Of a stretch of DNA of 64,000 nt, positions 9,663 to 18,169 are shown one piece after another. Position numbers and translations under genes: made by a program. This DNA comes from Devosia lucknowensis. Its GTDB lineage: Bacteria; Pseudomonadota; Alphaproteobacteria; Rhizobiales; Devosiaceae. Positions within the stretch are counted from its first letter, which is position 1. Every line of letters begins with the position of its first letter. Location of the stretch: the NCBI RefSeq assembly GCF_900177655.1, contig NZ_FXWK01000001.1, forward strand, positions 1,116,001 to 1,180,000. Reading direction: 5' to 3'. The notes under the pieces are model-generated. The model saw nothing but the letters and a program-made list of their open reading frames with translations. It made no database searches and was not told the DNA's origin.

Positions 9663-10740
9663 TTTCATCCAGGATGCGGTTTCGCGGGCCGAGGTAGAGC
9701 GTACTCTCCTTGTACTTCCGCACCCCGTAGCGCACCAGCACCGACGCAATCGCCGCCATCGGCACCGCCAGCAGCAGTCCGACGAAACCGAACAGCGCAC
9801 CCAGGGCCAGCAGGGCAAACATCATCCACACCGGGTTGATGTTGATCGAAGAGCCCACCAGCTTGGGATAAAGCACATTGCCTTCTATGAACTGCCAGAA
9901 CAGGTAGATGCCGGCCACGAGAGCGATCATCCACCAGTTCGGCGAAAATTGTACGAGGGCAATACCGAGCGAGAGGCCCAGCCCCAGTGCAAAGCCGACA
10001 AACGGCACGAAACTGAAAAGACCGGCGATGAGGCCGACAGCCAGTCCGTAGTTGAGCCCGATGACACTGAGCGCCGTGGCATAGAATGCCGCGTCGAGCA
10101 GCAGCACACTGCCCTGCCCGCGAATGACGCCCGCCATTGACTTGTCGATCTCGCGCAGGATGCCCTTGACCTCGCCCTTGTGCTGCTTGGGCAGCAGGTC
10201 GTCGATGCCGCGTACCATCCCTTCCCAGTCCAGCAGCAGGTAGAACGCTACTACAGGCGCCAGCACCGTGAATCCGACAACCGCCGCCCCGGTAAGCCCG
10301 ATATTGACGAGTTCAGCAGGAAGCGTCGCGATGAAGCCGAGCGCCTGGCGCACCAGGTCGTTGAGGCTCGATTGCAGCTGGGCGGCCCGTTCCGGCCCCA
10401 GCCATTCGTTGATTTCGGGCGACCAGGTTACGGCAAGTTGCTGGAGGTCGGTCACATAGCGCGGCAGGCGCTGGATCAGGCCGATGATTTGCTGGCCGAT
10501 CAGCGGAACGAACATGAAGAACAGGCTCACCACGATGGTGAGGACGCTCAACAGCACCACAACAGTCGCCCAAGCGCGACTGAACCGCCACTTCTGCAGC
10601 TGATTGACCAGCGGGTTCAAAAGATAGGCCAGCGCCGCACCGACGACGAAAGGCAAAAGAATGCCGCGGAAGATCCAAAGCACGAGGACGAGGGCGATCA
10701 GCAGCCCGATCCAGATGAACACTTGATTTCTGAGTGCCAT
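9649..10740 (-). CDS. AI-2E family transporter (PerM-like permease)
   Basis: A 363-residue polytopic membrane protein with about eight hydrophobic segments. It begins with two helices (WIGLLIALVLVLWIFRG, LLPFVVGAALAYLLNPLV), then a helix, a large soluble loop and the paired helices of the family. The conserved stretch near residue 240 to 330 (FVPFVGFALGLGLSLGIAL, GNVLYPKLVGSSINI, NPVWMMFALLALGALFGFVG) is diagnostic for PF01594. The substrate is unknown: family members have been linked to AI-2 export or to cation/proton antiport, and neither can be assigned here. It opens the hdaA-ppk-ppx operon and is divergent from purM. Confidence 0.9.
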   Translation of the reverse strand: MALRNQVFIWIGLLIALVLVLWIFRGILLPFVVGAALAYLLNPLVNQLQKWRFSRAWATVVVLLSVLTIVVSLFFMFVPLIGQQIIGLIQRLPRYVTDLQQLAVTWSPEINEWLGPERAAQLQSSLNDLVRQALGFIATLPAELVNIGLTGAAVVGFTVLAPVVAFYLLLDWEGMVRGIDDLLPKQHKGEVKGILREIDKSMAGVIRGQGSVLLLDAAFYATALSVIGLNYGLAVGLIAGLFSFVPFVGFALGLGLSLGIALVQFSPNWWMIALVAGIYLFWQFIEGNVLYPKLVGSSININPVWMMFALLALGALFGFVGLLLAVPMAAIASVLVRYGVRKYKESTLYLGPRNRILDENAKP

Positions 10741-10873
10741 GAAGCCGGGCAGCCCTTGCGTCTAGATAATCGAAAAGCTATCAGGCCCTCTAACGGCCAA
10801 CACCGAAATATTCAAGCAACCCGGTTCGCGCGCAGCCATTTGCGCCCGCAATCCCCAGCATGGCACGAGGCTC

Positions 10874-11950
10874 ATGAGCGACGCACAAAACCTGCCATCA
10901 AACGGCCTGTCGTACAAGCAGGCTGGCGTTGACATTGATGCGGGCAATGCCCTGGTCGAGGCCATCAAGCCGGCGGTGCGCTCGACGCGCCGGCCCGGGG
11001 CCGATGGAGAGATCGGCGGCTTCGGCGGCCTTTTCGATCTCAAGGCCGCAGGCTTCGTAGATCCAGTCCTCGTTGCGGCCAATGACGGCGTGGGTACGAA
11101 GCTCAAAATCGCAATCGATACCGGCAAGCACGACACGATCGGGCAGGACCTCGTGGCCATGTGCGTCAACGATCTGGTCGTCCAGGGTGCCGAGCCCCTC
11201 TTTTTCCTCGACTATTTCGCCACTGGTAAGCTCGACGTAGCTCAGGGGACTGCAATTGTCGAAGGCATAGCTCATGGCTGCCGTCTCGCCGGCTGCGCTT
11301 TGATCGGTGGGGAAACCGCCGAGATGCCGGGCATGTACCACGGCAACGACTACGATCTTGCCGGCTTCGCCGTGGGCGCCGCCGAACGCAGCGCTCTGCT
11401 GCCACGCAAGGATATCGCGCCGGGAGACACACTTGTCGCCATCGCCTCTTCCGGTGTCCATTCAAACGGTTATTCGCTGGTCCGCAAGATAGTCGAAGTT
11501 TCCGGTCTGGCCTGGGATGCCGAAGCGCCGTTTTCGGCAGGAAAGTCCCTGGCCGAAGCCCTGCTTGAACCCACCCGCATATACGTCAAGCCTCTGCTGG
11601 CCGCTCTCAAGGCAGGCATCGGCATCAAGGCTCTCGCCCATATTACCGGTGGTGGCTTTATCGACAACATCCCGCGCGTCCTCCCGGACGCACTCGCAGC
11701 CGACATCGATTTGGGAGCTGTATCCGTCCCGGCCGTCTTCGGCTGGCTTTCCAAGGTCGGCGGTATGAGCGAGCGAGAAATGCTCCGCACGTTCAATTGC
11801 GGTGTGGGCATGCTTGTCGCAGTTGCCCCTGAAGACGCAGAGAAGCTCGTTGAAAGCCTGACTTCCTCGGGTGAGATTGCCAGCGTGGTCGGCAAGCTGA
11901 CCGAGCGCACCGGCGAACCGGTGACGTTCACGGGCAAGCTGGCGCTGTGA
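10874..11950 (+). CDS. purM: Phosphoribosylformylglycinamidine cyclo-ligase (AIR synthetase)
   Basis: A 358-residue PurM that closes the imidazole ring of AIR with ATP in purine synthesis. Typical marks are the N-terminal [32 protein letters not shown] with the ATP-binding DGVGTK, and [17 protein letters not shown]. Length is normal. The stop overlaps the purN start as GTGA, so the two genes are coupled, a common alphaproteobacterial arrangement. Confidence 0.97.
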   Translation: MSDAQNLPSNGLSYKQAGVDIDAGNALVEAIKPAVRSTRRPGADGEIGGFGGLFDLKAAGFVDPVLVAANDGVGTKLKIAIDTGKHDTIGQDLVAMCVNDLVVQGAEPLFFLDYFATGKLDVAQGTAIVEGIAHGCRLAGCALIGGETAEMPGMYHGNDYDLAGFAVGAAERSALLPRKDIAPGDTLVAIASSGVHSNGYSLVRKIVEVSGLAWDAEAPFSAGKSLAEALLEPTRIYVKPLLAALKAGIGIKALAHITGGGFIDNIPRVLPDALAADIDLGAVSVPAVFGWLSKVGGMSEREMLRTFNCGVGMLVAVAPEDAEKLVESLTSSGEIASVVGKLTERTGEPVTFTGKLAL

Positions 11951-12531
11951 GCCGCAAGCGCGTCGCCGTCCTGATCTCAGGTCGCGGCTCCAATATGGCC
12001 GCCCTGATCGAAGCCGCAAAATCTCCTGACTATCCGGCCGAAATCACGGGTGTGCTGTCCAACAGGGCCGCGGCCGCGGGGCTGGACACAGCCGCTGCCA
12101 ACGGCATCGCCACGGCATCGCTGGCCCAAAGTAAGTTTCCATCACGCGAAATGTTCGAGGACACCATGACCCGGGTGCTCGAAAGCTGGGAGACCGACTA
12201 CGTTTGCCTCGCCGGCTTCATGCGTATCCTCGGCGAAGATTTCGTCAATCGCTGGATGGGCCGGATGATCAACATCCATCCATCCCTGCTCCCCGCCTAT
12301 AAGGGTCTAGACACCCACGAACGCGTCCTGGCCGATGGCGCCACGGAGCATGGATGTTCGGTCCATTTCGTGACGCCGGGGCTCGATGAGGGTCCTGTCA
12401 TTCTCCAAGCTCGCGTCCCCGTGCTTGCCGGCGATACGCCGGAAACCCTGTCGGCACGTGTGCTGGTGGAAGAACACAGGATCTACCCGGACGCTTTGCG
12501 ACTGTTGGCCTCGGGCGAGGTACGGCTTTAG
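11947..12531 (+). CDS. purN: Phosphoribosylglycinamide formyltransferase
   Basis: A 194-residue folate-dependent enzyme that formylates GAR using 10-formyltetrahydrofolate. The N-terminus [15 protein letters not shown] is typical, and the catalytic region reads [20 protein letters not shown] with the conserved Asn, His and downstream Asp ([11 protein letters not shown]). The GTG start lies inside the purM stop (GTGA), so purM and purN are translationally coupled. Confidence 0.97.
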   Translation: MSRKRVAVLISGRGSNMAALIEAAKSPDYPAEITGVLSNRAAAAGLDTAAANGIATASLAQSKFPSREMFEDTMTRVLESWETDYVCLAGFMRILGEDFVNRWMGRMINIHPSLLPAYKGLDTHERVLADGATEHGCSVHFVTPGLDEGPVILQARVPVLAGDTPETLSARVLVEEHRIYPDALRLLASGEVRL

Positions 12532-12679
12532 CCGATCCGCCAACTGGCGCTCACCTCGCGTCAGCACAATGAGGTCTGAATTAGCGCCATCACGAACTTT
12601 GATGATGCCATTGTGAAAATCGGTTCGACCTTTGTTCGTGCCGGGCGTAGCGTGCCGCGCGTTTCAGATGGGTGGTTTC

Positions 12680-13570
12680 ATGAGTCTGCGCGACTGGTTC
12701 TGGATCGTTCTGCTGGGCGCCATCTGGGGCTGCTCATTCGTCTTCAATGCGATCCTCATCCGCGAACTGGGTCCGCTTTGGGTGACATCACTCCGCGTTG
12801 GCATCGGCGCCCTGGGCTGCTGGTGCGTGATGTTCGCGCTGCGCAAACCCGTTCCGCGTGATCCGGTTCTATGGTTGCAACTCGCCGGGCTGGGCGTCGT
12901 CGCCTATGCCATACCGTTCGCACTCTTCCCACTCGCCCAGGCGCATCTTGCCAGTGGCATTGCCGCCATCATCAACGCTCTGACACCTATGGTCACGGCC
13001 GTCATCTCGCATTTCTGGATCGGGGGAGAGAAAGCGTCGGGAACGAAGTTCACCGGCGTCGGCATCGGTTTCATTGGCGCCGCAATACTGGTCTCCCCTG
13101 CCTTGTCCTCAGGCGGCACATCCCAACTGTGGGCCGTGGCAGCCTGCCTGGGCGCCACATGCTGCTACGCGCTGACGCTTAACATCACGCGCAGTTTCAA
13201 GCATGTGGAGCCGACAGCCTTCGCGTCGATCGCTCTGACTGGAGCAGCCGTCATCGCCATGCCGGTCGCATTCTTTACAGAAGGCGTACCGCACATGAAC
13301 CGGCCTGAAACCTTCGGCGCAGCCCTCGCCATTGGCCTGTTGTCCACGGCCTTCACGTTCCAGATTATGTATCGCATCCTACCGCGGGTCGGCGCCACCA
13401 ACTTCGCGACCACGACGTTCATCGCGCCGATCTCGGCACTCATCATCGGCGTCACCGTTCTCGGGGAAGCCATCCTGCCGATCCAGCTCGTCGGCATGTT
13501 GGTAATCTTCTTCGGCCTCCTGTTCATTGACGGCCGCATCCGTCAGATCTGGCGCCGCGCGCCGGTCTGA
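12680..13570 (+). CDS. DMT-superfamily (EamA) transporter
   Basis: About 296 residues forming ten predicted membrane helices in two repeats, beginning WFWIVLLGAIWGCSFVFNAI and ending VGMLVIFFGLLFIDG. Each half carries the EamA pattern (GCSFVFNAI in the first; AFTFQIMYRILPRVGA in the second). Members export metabolites or drugs; the substrate here is unknown. The ATG at 12680 was chosen because the membrane helix starts directly after it and GGGTGG lies just upstream. The 16 codons before it would add an atypical tail. The gene stands alone between purN and the small proline-rich genes. Confidence 0.85.
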   Translation: MSLRDWFWIVLLGAIWGCSFVFNAILIRELGPLWVTSLRVGIGALGCWCVMFALRKPVPRDPVLWLQLAGLGVVAYAIPFALFPLAQAHLASGIAAIINALTPMVTAVISHFWIGGEKASGTKFTGVGIGFIGAAILVSPALSSGGTSQLWAVAACLGATCCYALTLNITRSFKHVEPTAFASIALTGAAVIAMPVAFFTEGVPHMNRPETFGAALAIGLLSTAFTFQIMYRILPRVGATNFATTTFIAPISALIIGVTVLGEAILPIQLVGMLVIFFGLLFIDGRIRQIWRRAPV

Positions 13571-13586
13571 TCGGCAGGAACTCTCA

Positions 13587-13618
13587 GGGTCTCCTCCCGT
13601 TGGTTGGGCAGGAGACCC
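13587..13618 (+). promoter_or_regulatory. Hairpin that buries the ribosome-binding site of the first proline-rich gene
   Basis: GGGTCTCCT (13587-13595) pairs perfectly with AGGAGACCC (13610-13618). Three inner C-G pairs (596-598 with 606-608) and a one-base bulge extend the stem to twelve pairs. The right arm contains AGGAG, seven bases from the ATG at 13622. No T-tract follows, so this does not look like a terminator. A role in translational control is inferred. Confidence 0.6.
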
Positions 13619-13621
13619 ATA

Positions 13622-13837
13622 ATGCCCGATCCGATGACACCTGATATCGATCCGCGCCCGATCCCTGAGATCGTGCCGCAGCCCCAGCCCGAACCGCCGC
13701 AGCCGATCGAGCCCTTTCCTCAGGCCCCCGAGGAAATGCCACCAACGCCCGATCAGCCGGTTGAAGAACCGTTGCCGCCCCGGACCCCGGAAATTCCGCC
13801 GGAGCCCGGACACGAACCACGCCCAAGGGAAATCTGA
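13622..13837 (+). CDS. Small proline- and acid-rich protein of unknown function
   Basis: A 71-residue protein beginning MPDPMTPDIDPRP. About a third of its residues are proline, mixed with Glu, Asp and Gln, with no hydrophobic core, so it should be disordered and soluble. The ATG at 13622 has AGGAGA at ideal spacing, though that site is inside a stable hairpin. The next gene begins one base after its stop and also starts MPDP, which suggests a short operon or an old duplication. I do not recognise a family. Low-complexity composition makes chance coding possible, but the matched ribosome-binding sites argue for real genes. Confidence 0.6.
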   Translation: MPDPMTPDIDPRPIPEIVPQPQPEPPQPIEPFPQAPEEMPPTPDQPVEEPLPPRTPEIPPEPGHEPRPREI

Positions 13838-13838
13838 A

Positions 13839-14027
13839 ATGCCCGATCCACTGGAACGCCGTCCCGAAAATCGTGAAATCGTCCCTGATCACGCGCCGTC
13901 CATGCCGACGCACCTGCCGACCGAGGACACGGACAACCCACACAGCACGCCGTTGCGCAAGGATATAGATCACGACGAACTCGATCCGGATCTCCCGTCC
14001 GAACCGAGCCGCGATAAGGCGCCCTGA
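13839..14027 (+). CDS. Small charged, proline-rich protein of unknown function
   Basis: A 62-residue hydrophilic protein beginning MPDPLERRPENRE and ending PSEPSRDKAP. It is rich in Pro, Asp, Glu and Arg, lacks hydrophobic stretches and is probably disordered. AAGGGA sits about nine bases before the ATG, overlapping the end of the preceding proline-rich gene, so translation may be coupled. It is convergent with gatB, which ends two bases away. The shared MPDP start links it to its neighbour. No function can be assigned. Confidence 0.6.
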   Translation: MPDPLERRPENREIVPDHAPSMPTHLPTEDTDNPHSTPLRKDIDHDELDPDLPSEPSRDKAP

Positions 14028-14029
14028 GC

Positions 14030-15529
14030 CTATTCGATGCCGAGCTTTGCCTTCATGAGATCGTTGAGGGCCTGCGGATTGGCCTTGCCACCGGAAGCCT
14101 TCATGGCCTGACCGACAAACCATCCGATCATCGTGGGCTTGGCCTTCACCTTCTCGACCTGGTCCGGGTTGGCCGCGATGATGTCATCCACGATCTTTTC
14201 GATCGCTCCGAGATCGGTCACCTGCTTGAGCCCCCGACGCTCGACGACCTCCGCCGGATCGGCTTCAGGCTCTTCCGAGATCAGGATCTGCAGGACGTCC
14301 TTGCCGCCCTTGGACGAAATCGTGCCACCGGCGATCAAGTCGACGAGCCCGGAGATCTGCGCGGGCCGCAGATGGGTTTCCCAAACAGCCAGACCCTGGC
14401 TATTGGCAAACGCCGCTACGTCGCCGTTGAGAATATTGGCGACTGCCTTGCCGTCACGCTTGGTGCCACCATGGGCGACGCACGCCTCGTAGTAATCTGC
14501 TGTTTCCCTGTCCAGAGTCAGCACCATCGCGTCATATGCTGTCACGCCGTAGTCCGCGATAAAGCGTGCCTGCTTTTCATCCGGCAGTTCCGGCAAACCT
14601 TCCGCCATCGCAGCGACGAAAGCGTCGTCAAATTCGAGGGGTAGCAGGTCGGGATCGGGGAAATAGCGATAGTCGTGCGCTTCTTCCTTTGATCGCATCG
14701 ACCGCGTCTCACCTGTCTTCGGATCGTAGAGGCGGGTCTCCTGGTCGATGGAGCCGCCATCTTCCAGAATGTCGATCTGCCGGCGTGCCTCGTATTCAAT
14801 GGCCTGGCCGGCGAAGCGGATCGAATTGACGTTCTTGATCTCGCAGCGCGTGCCGAACTCGCCACCCGGGCGGCGCACCGAGACGTTGACGTCGGCGCGC
14901 ATGGAGCCCTGCTCCATGTTTCCGTCGCAGGTCCCCAGATAGCGCAGGATCGTGCGCAGCTTAGCGAGATATGACTTTGCTTCTTCCGAAGACCGAAGGT
15001 CGGGCTTGGACACGATTTCCATCAGGGCGACACCGGACCTGTTGAGATCGACAAAGCTCATGTTGGGGTGCTGGTCATGGATCGACTTGCCGGCATCCTG
15101 TTCCAGATGGAGGCGCTCGATGCCGATCTCGATCCGCTCACCGTCGACGTCGAGCAGCACCTTGCCCTCGCCAACGATGGGATCCTTGAACTGGCTGATC
15201 TGGTAGCCCTGCGGCAGGTCCGGATAGAAGTAGTTCTTGCGGTCGAAGACCGAGCGCTTGTTGATCTGCGCCTTGAGCCCCAGCCCGGTCCGCACTGCCT
15301 GGCGCACGCATTCTTCGTTGATCGTAGGCAGCATGCCCGGCATGGCCGCATCAACGAAGCTCACATTCGCATTGGGCGGGTTGCCGAAGGCCGTCGACGA
15401 TCCGGAGAACAACTTGCTCTCGCTGGTCACCTGCGCGTGCACTTCCATGCCGATGATCACTTCCCAGTCGCCGGTCGAGCCGGAAATCAGGCGTTTCTTG
15501 TCGGGGGTGCGGGTATCAACGAGGGTCAC
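14030..15529 (-). CDS. gatB: Asp-tRNA(Asn)/Glu-tRNA(Gln) amidotransferase subunit B
   Basis: A 499-residue kinase/tRNA-binding subunit of GatCAB. It activates the side chain of misacylated Asp-tRNA(Asn) or Glu-tRNA(Gln) with ATP. The family signature appears as [12 protein letters not shown] near residue 23, then [20 protein letters not shown] and the acidic [15 protein letters not shown]. The C-terminal YqeY-like tail domain ([18 protein letters not shown]) binds tRNA. Start is a GTG at 15529. It is about 2.6 kb away from gatA and 5.5 kb from gatC on the same strand, so the three subunits are not one compact operon. Confidence 0.97.
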   Translation of the reverse strand: MTLVDTRTPDKKRLISGSTGDWEVIIGMEVHAQVTSESKLFSGSSTAFGNPPNANVSFVDAAMPGMLPTINEECVRQAVRTGLGLKAQINKRSVFDRKNYFYPDLPQGYQISQFKDPIVGEGKVLLDVDGERIEIGIERLHLEQDAGKSIHDQHPNMSFVDLNRSGVALMEIVSKPDLRSSEEAKSYLAKLRTILRYLGTCDGNMEQGSMRADVNVSVRRPGGEFGTRCEIKNVNSIRFAGQAIEYEARRQIDILEDGGSIDQETRLYDPKTGETRSMRSKEEAHDYRYFPDPDLLPLEFDDAFVAAMAEGLPELPDEKQARFIADYGVTAYDAMVLTLDRETADYYEACVAHGGTKRDGKAVANILNGDVAAFANSQGLAVWETHLRPAQISGLVDLIAGGTISSKGGKDVLQILISEEPEADPAEVVERRGLKQVTDLGAIEKIVDDIIAANPDQVEKVKAKPTMIGWFVGQAMKASGGKANPQALNDLMKAKLGIE

Positions 15530-15610
15530 GGGGCAGTCCTGAAAGACAAGGCAAATCTGGCCTTCTGCTTACCGGTCTTGCCAGGGTGTTGCAACAGCTT
15601 CGGCGCTGCC

Positions 15611-16120
15611 TCACTCCTCGCCGATGTCACCGTCATAGGGCTTGAGCCGCTTCTCCAGGTGCACGCTCACAAATGGATCGTGTCCGTCGCGTCCGTCGGG
15701 TCGCAGGGCCAGGATTCGATAGCCCTGCCGCTCGTAAAACCTAACTGCGCGCACATGGTCAGCTGGAGTTTCGAGGTGCACACGTTCGGCCCCATGAAGT
15801 TCGAGCAGGGTTTCCATTCTATCAAGCAGGGCCGAACCGATGCCGTGCCCCTGCAGCTCAGGTACGACGAAGAGGTACGGTATGTAGCTCCGCCCCGGCG
15901 CGCGCGAACACCAGCCGACGACAACACCATCCACATCGGCCACAATGGTGCTTCGCCATCCATGGCCAACGGCATGTGACAACCTTCGGCGTTCCGCCTC
16001 GCGCATGCCCGGCCGGTCGGCCAGGATCGGCAGGATGCCTTTTTCCCAGGCCCGGTAAGCGATATCGGCAAGACGAGGGGCATCGGTGATTTCCGCTTTG
16101 CGTATCCGAATGCCCGGCAT
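15611..16120 (-). CDS. GNAT-family N-acetyltransferase
   Basis: A 169-residue acetyl-CoA-dependent acetyltransferase. Motif A appears as YLFVVPELQGHGIGSALLD, with the Q-x-x-G-x-G CoA loop, and motif B as FYERQGYRILAL. The substrate is unknown. The ATG at 16120 has GGAGG nine bases upstream, overlapping the stop of the chorismate mutase gene, so the two are cotranscribed and perhaps coupled. Confidence 0.88.
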   Translation of the reverse strand: MPGIRIRKAEITDAPRLADIAYRAWEKGILPILADRPGMREAERRRLSHAVGHGWRSTIVADVDGVVVGWCSRAPGRSYIPYLFVVPELQGHGIGSALLDRMETLLELHGAERVHLETPADHVRAVRFYERQGYRILALRPDGRDGHDPFVSVHLEKRLKPYDGDIGEE

Positions 16121-16129
16121 AGTCGCCTC

Positions 16130-16444
16130 CTACTTGGCGCGTTTGCGCGCCGCGATGATGCCCTTCTCGTAGTTGACGTTCCAGTTGATCAGGGTCCGCC
16201 ACATAAGTTCGGCCTGATCTTCGTCGAGATCAAGGTCCAAACTGCGCGAGCGGACTTTCGCGATGATGGCTTCGATCCGGGTTGGATCGTAGGCCTCGTG
16301 CGGGTCGGTCTTTATTTCCGCCATGCGCGTCACGTAACCATGGCGTTCCGCAAACAGATTGAGCAGGGCCTGATCGATACGGTCGATCTCGGCACGAACG
16401 TCGTCCTTGGTCTGGCATTCTGCGGGCAGCTTGGCAGCGGTCAC
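16130..16444 (-). CDS. Chorismate mutase (AroQ class)
   Basis: A 104-residue all-helical protein that converts chorismate to prephenate for Phe and Tyr synthesis. The pattern VRAEIDRIDQALLNLFAERH, with later YDPTRIEAIIAKVR and the C-terminal WRTLINWNVNYEKGI, fits the AroQ fold and its catalytic Arg/Lys/Glu positions. The GTG at 16444 is chosen because AGAGAGGA lies six bases upstream; the longer frame would add an unlikely 25-residue tail. It is cotranscribed with the GNAT gene. Confidence 0.85.
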   Translation of the reverse strand: MTAAKLPAECQTKDDVRAEIDRIDQALLNLFAERHGYVTRMAEIKTDPHEAYDPTRIEAIIAKVRSRSLDLDLDEDQAELMWRTLINWNVNYEKGIIAARKRAK

Positions 16445-16566
16445 GGCCTGTCCTCTCTGGTTGAATGGTGCTGGTTTGCACTGGGGGCGGCGCGATTTCA
16501 ACCCGGCCATGCGTCGCAATCGGAACGCATCGGCAGGTTGGTCATTTTCCCTCTACGGAGGAGCCG

Positions 16567-17286
16567 ATGACGAGCCAGGAACGATGGGGCGCGATTTGCT
16601 GGCTTTTGAGCGCCGAATTCTTCGCCGCTCAGTTGATCGCCCATCTGGCTGCGCCGGGCCACGATCTCTTTCTCTATGACATCAGCCTTTTAGGCATATC
16701 CAGCTGTGGTGTTTTCGAGGTTGCGACCTCGGGCAATTCCGACCTCGTATGCTCGCCGCTACATCACGTGTTCAATGTCGGTATCGTCCTGCAGGGAGCG
16801 CTCATCATCTTGGGTGTCTGGCTGACGCGGAACCTCTGGCCAACGGATTTGTTCGCCTCCTGGGGCCTCCTGCTCCTCGGCCTGGGAGGCATTGGGGCGA
16901 TGATGGTCGGCGCTTTTCCGGTCGATGACCACATGCTGCTCCATATTGTCGGCGCCGTCACGGCCATCGCCGGGCCTGGCGTGGCATTCCTTCTCCTTGC
17001 CCGCTCGCTCTGGGATCACGCCCCGTCGCTCGCGCGCTGGACACTGATGGTGGGTGTAATAGTTCTGCTGGCCGGCCTCGGCCACGCTCTGGGCGGCCAA
17101 CCCTTCGGCCGCGGGACGATGGAACGCCTGGCGGTGTGGCCCCAGACCCTTTGGTACATTGGATTGGGCGCGGCAATGTTGACGCAGTCAGTAACCGCTG
17201 GCGCGCACTTCCGGCCAAGGATTGCTGCGCGCAATGTCGTCGCCGGATCGACCGCGCTCCGACGCCGCCCAGCCCCGTCGAACTAG
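16567..17286 (+). CDS. DUF998-family integral membrane protein
   Basis: A 239-residue protein with about six membrane helices, starting WGAICWLLSAEFFAAQLIAH and including HHVFNVGIVLQGALIILGVW, LLLLGLGGIGAMMVGAFPVD and GPGVAFLLLARSLW. The order of helices and the invariant-looking GAFPVDDHMLLH element match DUF998. Function is unknown. The ATG at 16567 has GGAGG five bases upstream. It is divergent from the chorismate mutase gene, with about 120 bases between. Confidence 0.75.
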   Translation: MTSQERWGAICWLLSAEFFAAQLIAHLAAPGHDLFLYDISLLGISSCGVFEVATSGNSDLVCSPLHHVFNVGIVLQGALIILGVWLTRNLWPTDLFASWGLLLLGLGGIGAMMVGAFPVDDHMLLHIVGAVTAIAGPGVAFLLLARSLWDHAPSLARWTLMVGVIVLLAGLGHALGGQPFGRGTMERLAVWPQTLWYIGLGAAMLTQSVTAGAHFRPRIAARNVVAGSTALRRRPAPSN

Positions 17287-17336
17287 GATGGCGTGCCCCG
17301 CATTCTCACCTGGCAATGCTGAGGCAGCCTGGATCG

Positions 17337-17699
17337 TCACAAGGACGACGTGCCGCGCAGGTCGTTCCACATGTCGTAAAATGTTGCATCAGACGGATCG
17401 AGGCTCTCCTCGACCGTGTTGAGCATCAGATCCACTGTGCCCGCCGGCACGACGTGATCGATCTCCTGCATGAAATGCAGCAGCCAGTAGAACATCAGGC
17501 CCTGAAAGCTCCGGTCTGCCGAGAGTTGGCCCACGAAAGCCTGCGTCGTTTCGTTGACGACGATCTGGCGCTCGTTCGTTGTCTGCAATTCAACCAGCAC
17601 GTTGTACATGTTGGTCGCGGTGGTCGTCAGCGTCTCGATCACTTCGCCTTGCGCTGCGACCAGTCGTTCCAGATGCTCGATGCGTTGTTCGAGGGTCAT
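17337..17699 (-). CDS. Conserved hypothetical protein with N-terminal coiled coil
   Basis: A 120-residue soluble protein. Its first 45 residues (MTLEQRIEHLERLVAAQGEV and onward) form a SlyX-like coiled coil with heptad leucines. The rest contains an aromatic helix (FQGLMFYWLLHFMQEIDHV). I do not recognise the whole protein. It follows the next small gene by 22 bases, downstream of gatA, and may ride on that transcript. AGGAAGCGGGA precedes the ATG. Confidence 0.6.
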   Translation of the reverse strand: MTLEQRIEHLERLVAAQGEVIETLTTTATNMYNVLVELQTTNERQIVVNETTQAFVGQLSADRSFQGLMFYWLLHFMQEIDHVVPAGTVDLMLNTVEESLDPSDATFYDMWNDLRGTSSL

Positions 17700-17721
17700 C
17701 GCGCTATCCCGCTTCCTGGAC

Positions 17722-18039
17722 TCAATGCTTGGTGACGTCGCTCAACGCCGCGGCGATATGTTCCCACTCCTGGGAGACACTTGCCGTCGCACGGCGCTTT
17801 CCGGCGCGACGATACCAGTAGTCGGCATTGCCCATGTCTGCCTCGATCCAGTGCATCAGGGCGTGGACCCAGTCGAATGCCTGCACGCCCTCCATCGCCT
17901 GAACGATGTTGTGCGCTTTCTCCCACTCGGGGCCCACGCGCAACTCGCCCTTCTTGAGCCACCACAGCGCCTGCAGGGGCTTGCTCATGTCTTTGGGGGG
18001 CTCGGACCAGTCGAGCGAAGTAAAGATATCAAAGGCCAT
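17722..18039 (-). CDS. Conserved hypothetical protein (tryptophan-rich, TPR-like helices)
   Basis: A 105-residue protein with helical repeats such as PLQALWWLKKGELRVGPEWE, FDWVHALMHWIEADMGNADY and WYRRAGKRR. The arrangement resembles short bacterial proteins with a helical-repeat fold whose function is unknown. The ATG at 18039 has GGAAA at eight bases. An ATG at 18105 would add a less conserved head. It starts about 130 bases after the gatA stop on the same strand. Confidence 0.65.
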   Translation of the reverse strand: MAFDIFTSLDWSEPPKDMSKPLQALWWLKKGELRVGPEWEKAHNIVQAMEGVQAFDWVHALMHWIEADMGNADYWYRRAGKRRATASVSQEWEHIAAALSDVTKH

Positions 18040-18169
18040 TGGCAGATTTCCTGTTGGCCCGGACGCTGCAGCGGGGCGCGTCTCCACCAGTTTCAACTTG
18101 TGCATGGGCCGCAAATAGTGCGGAACGGCGGCGCAATCAAGCGCCACCGCTTGCGTAACAGGTTACGCG

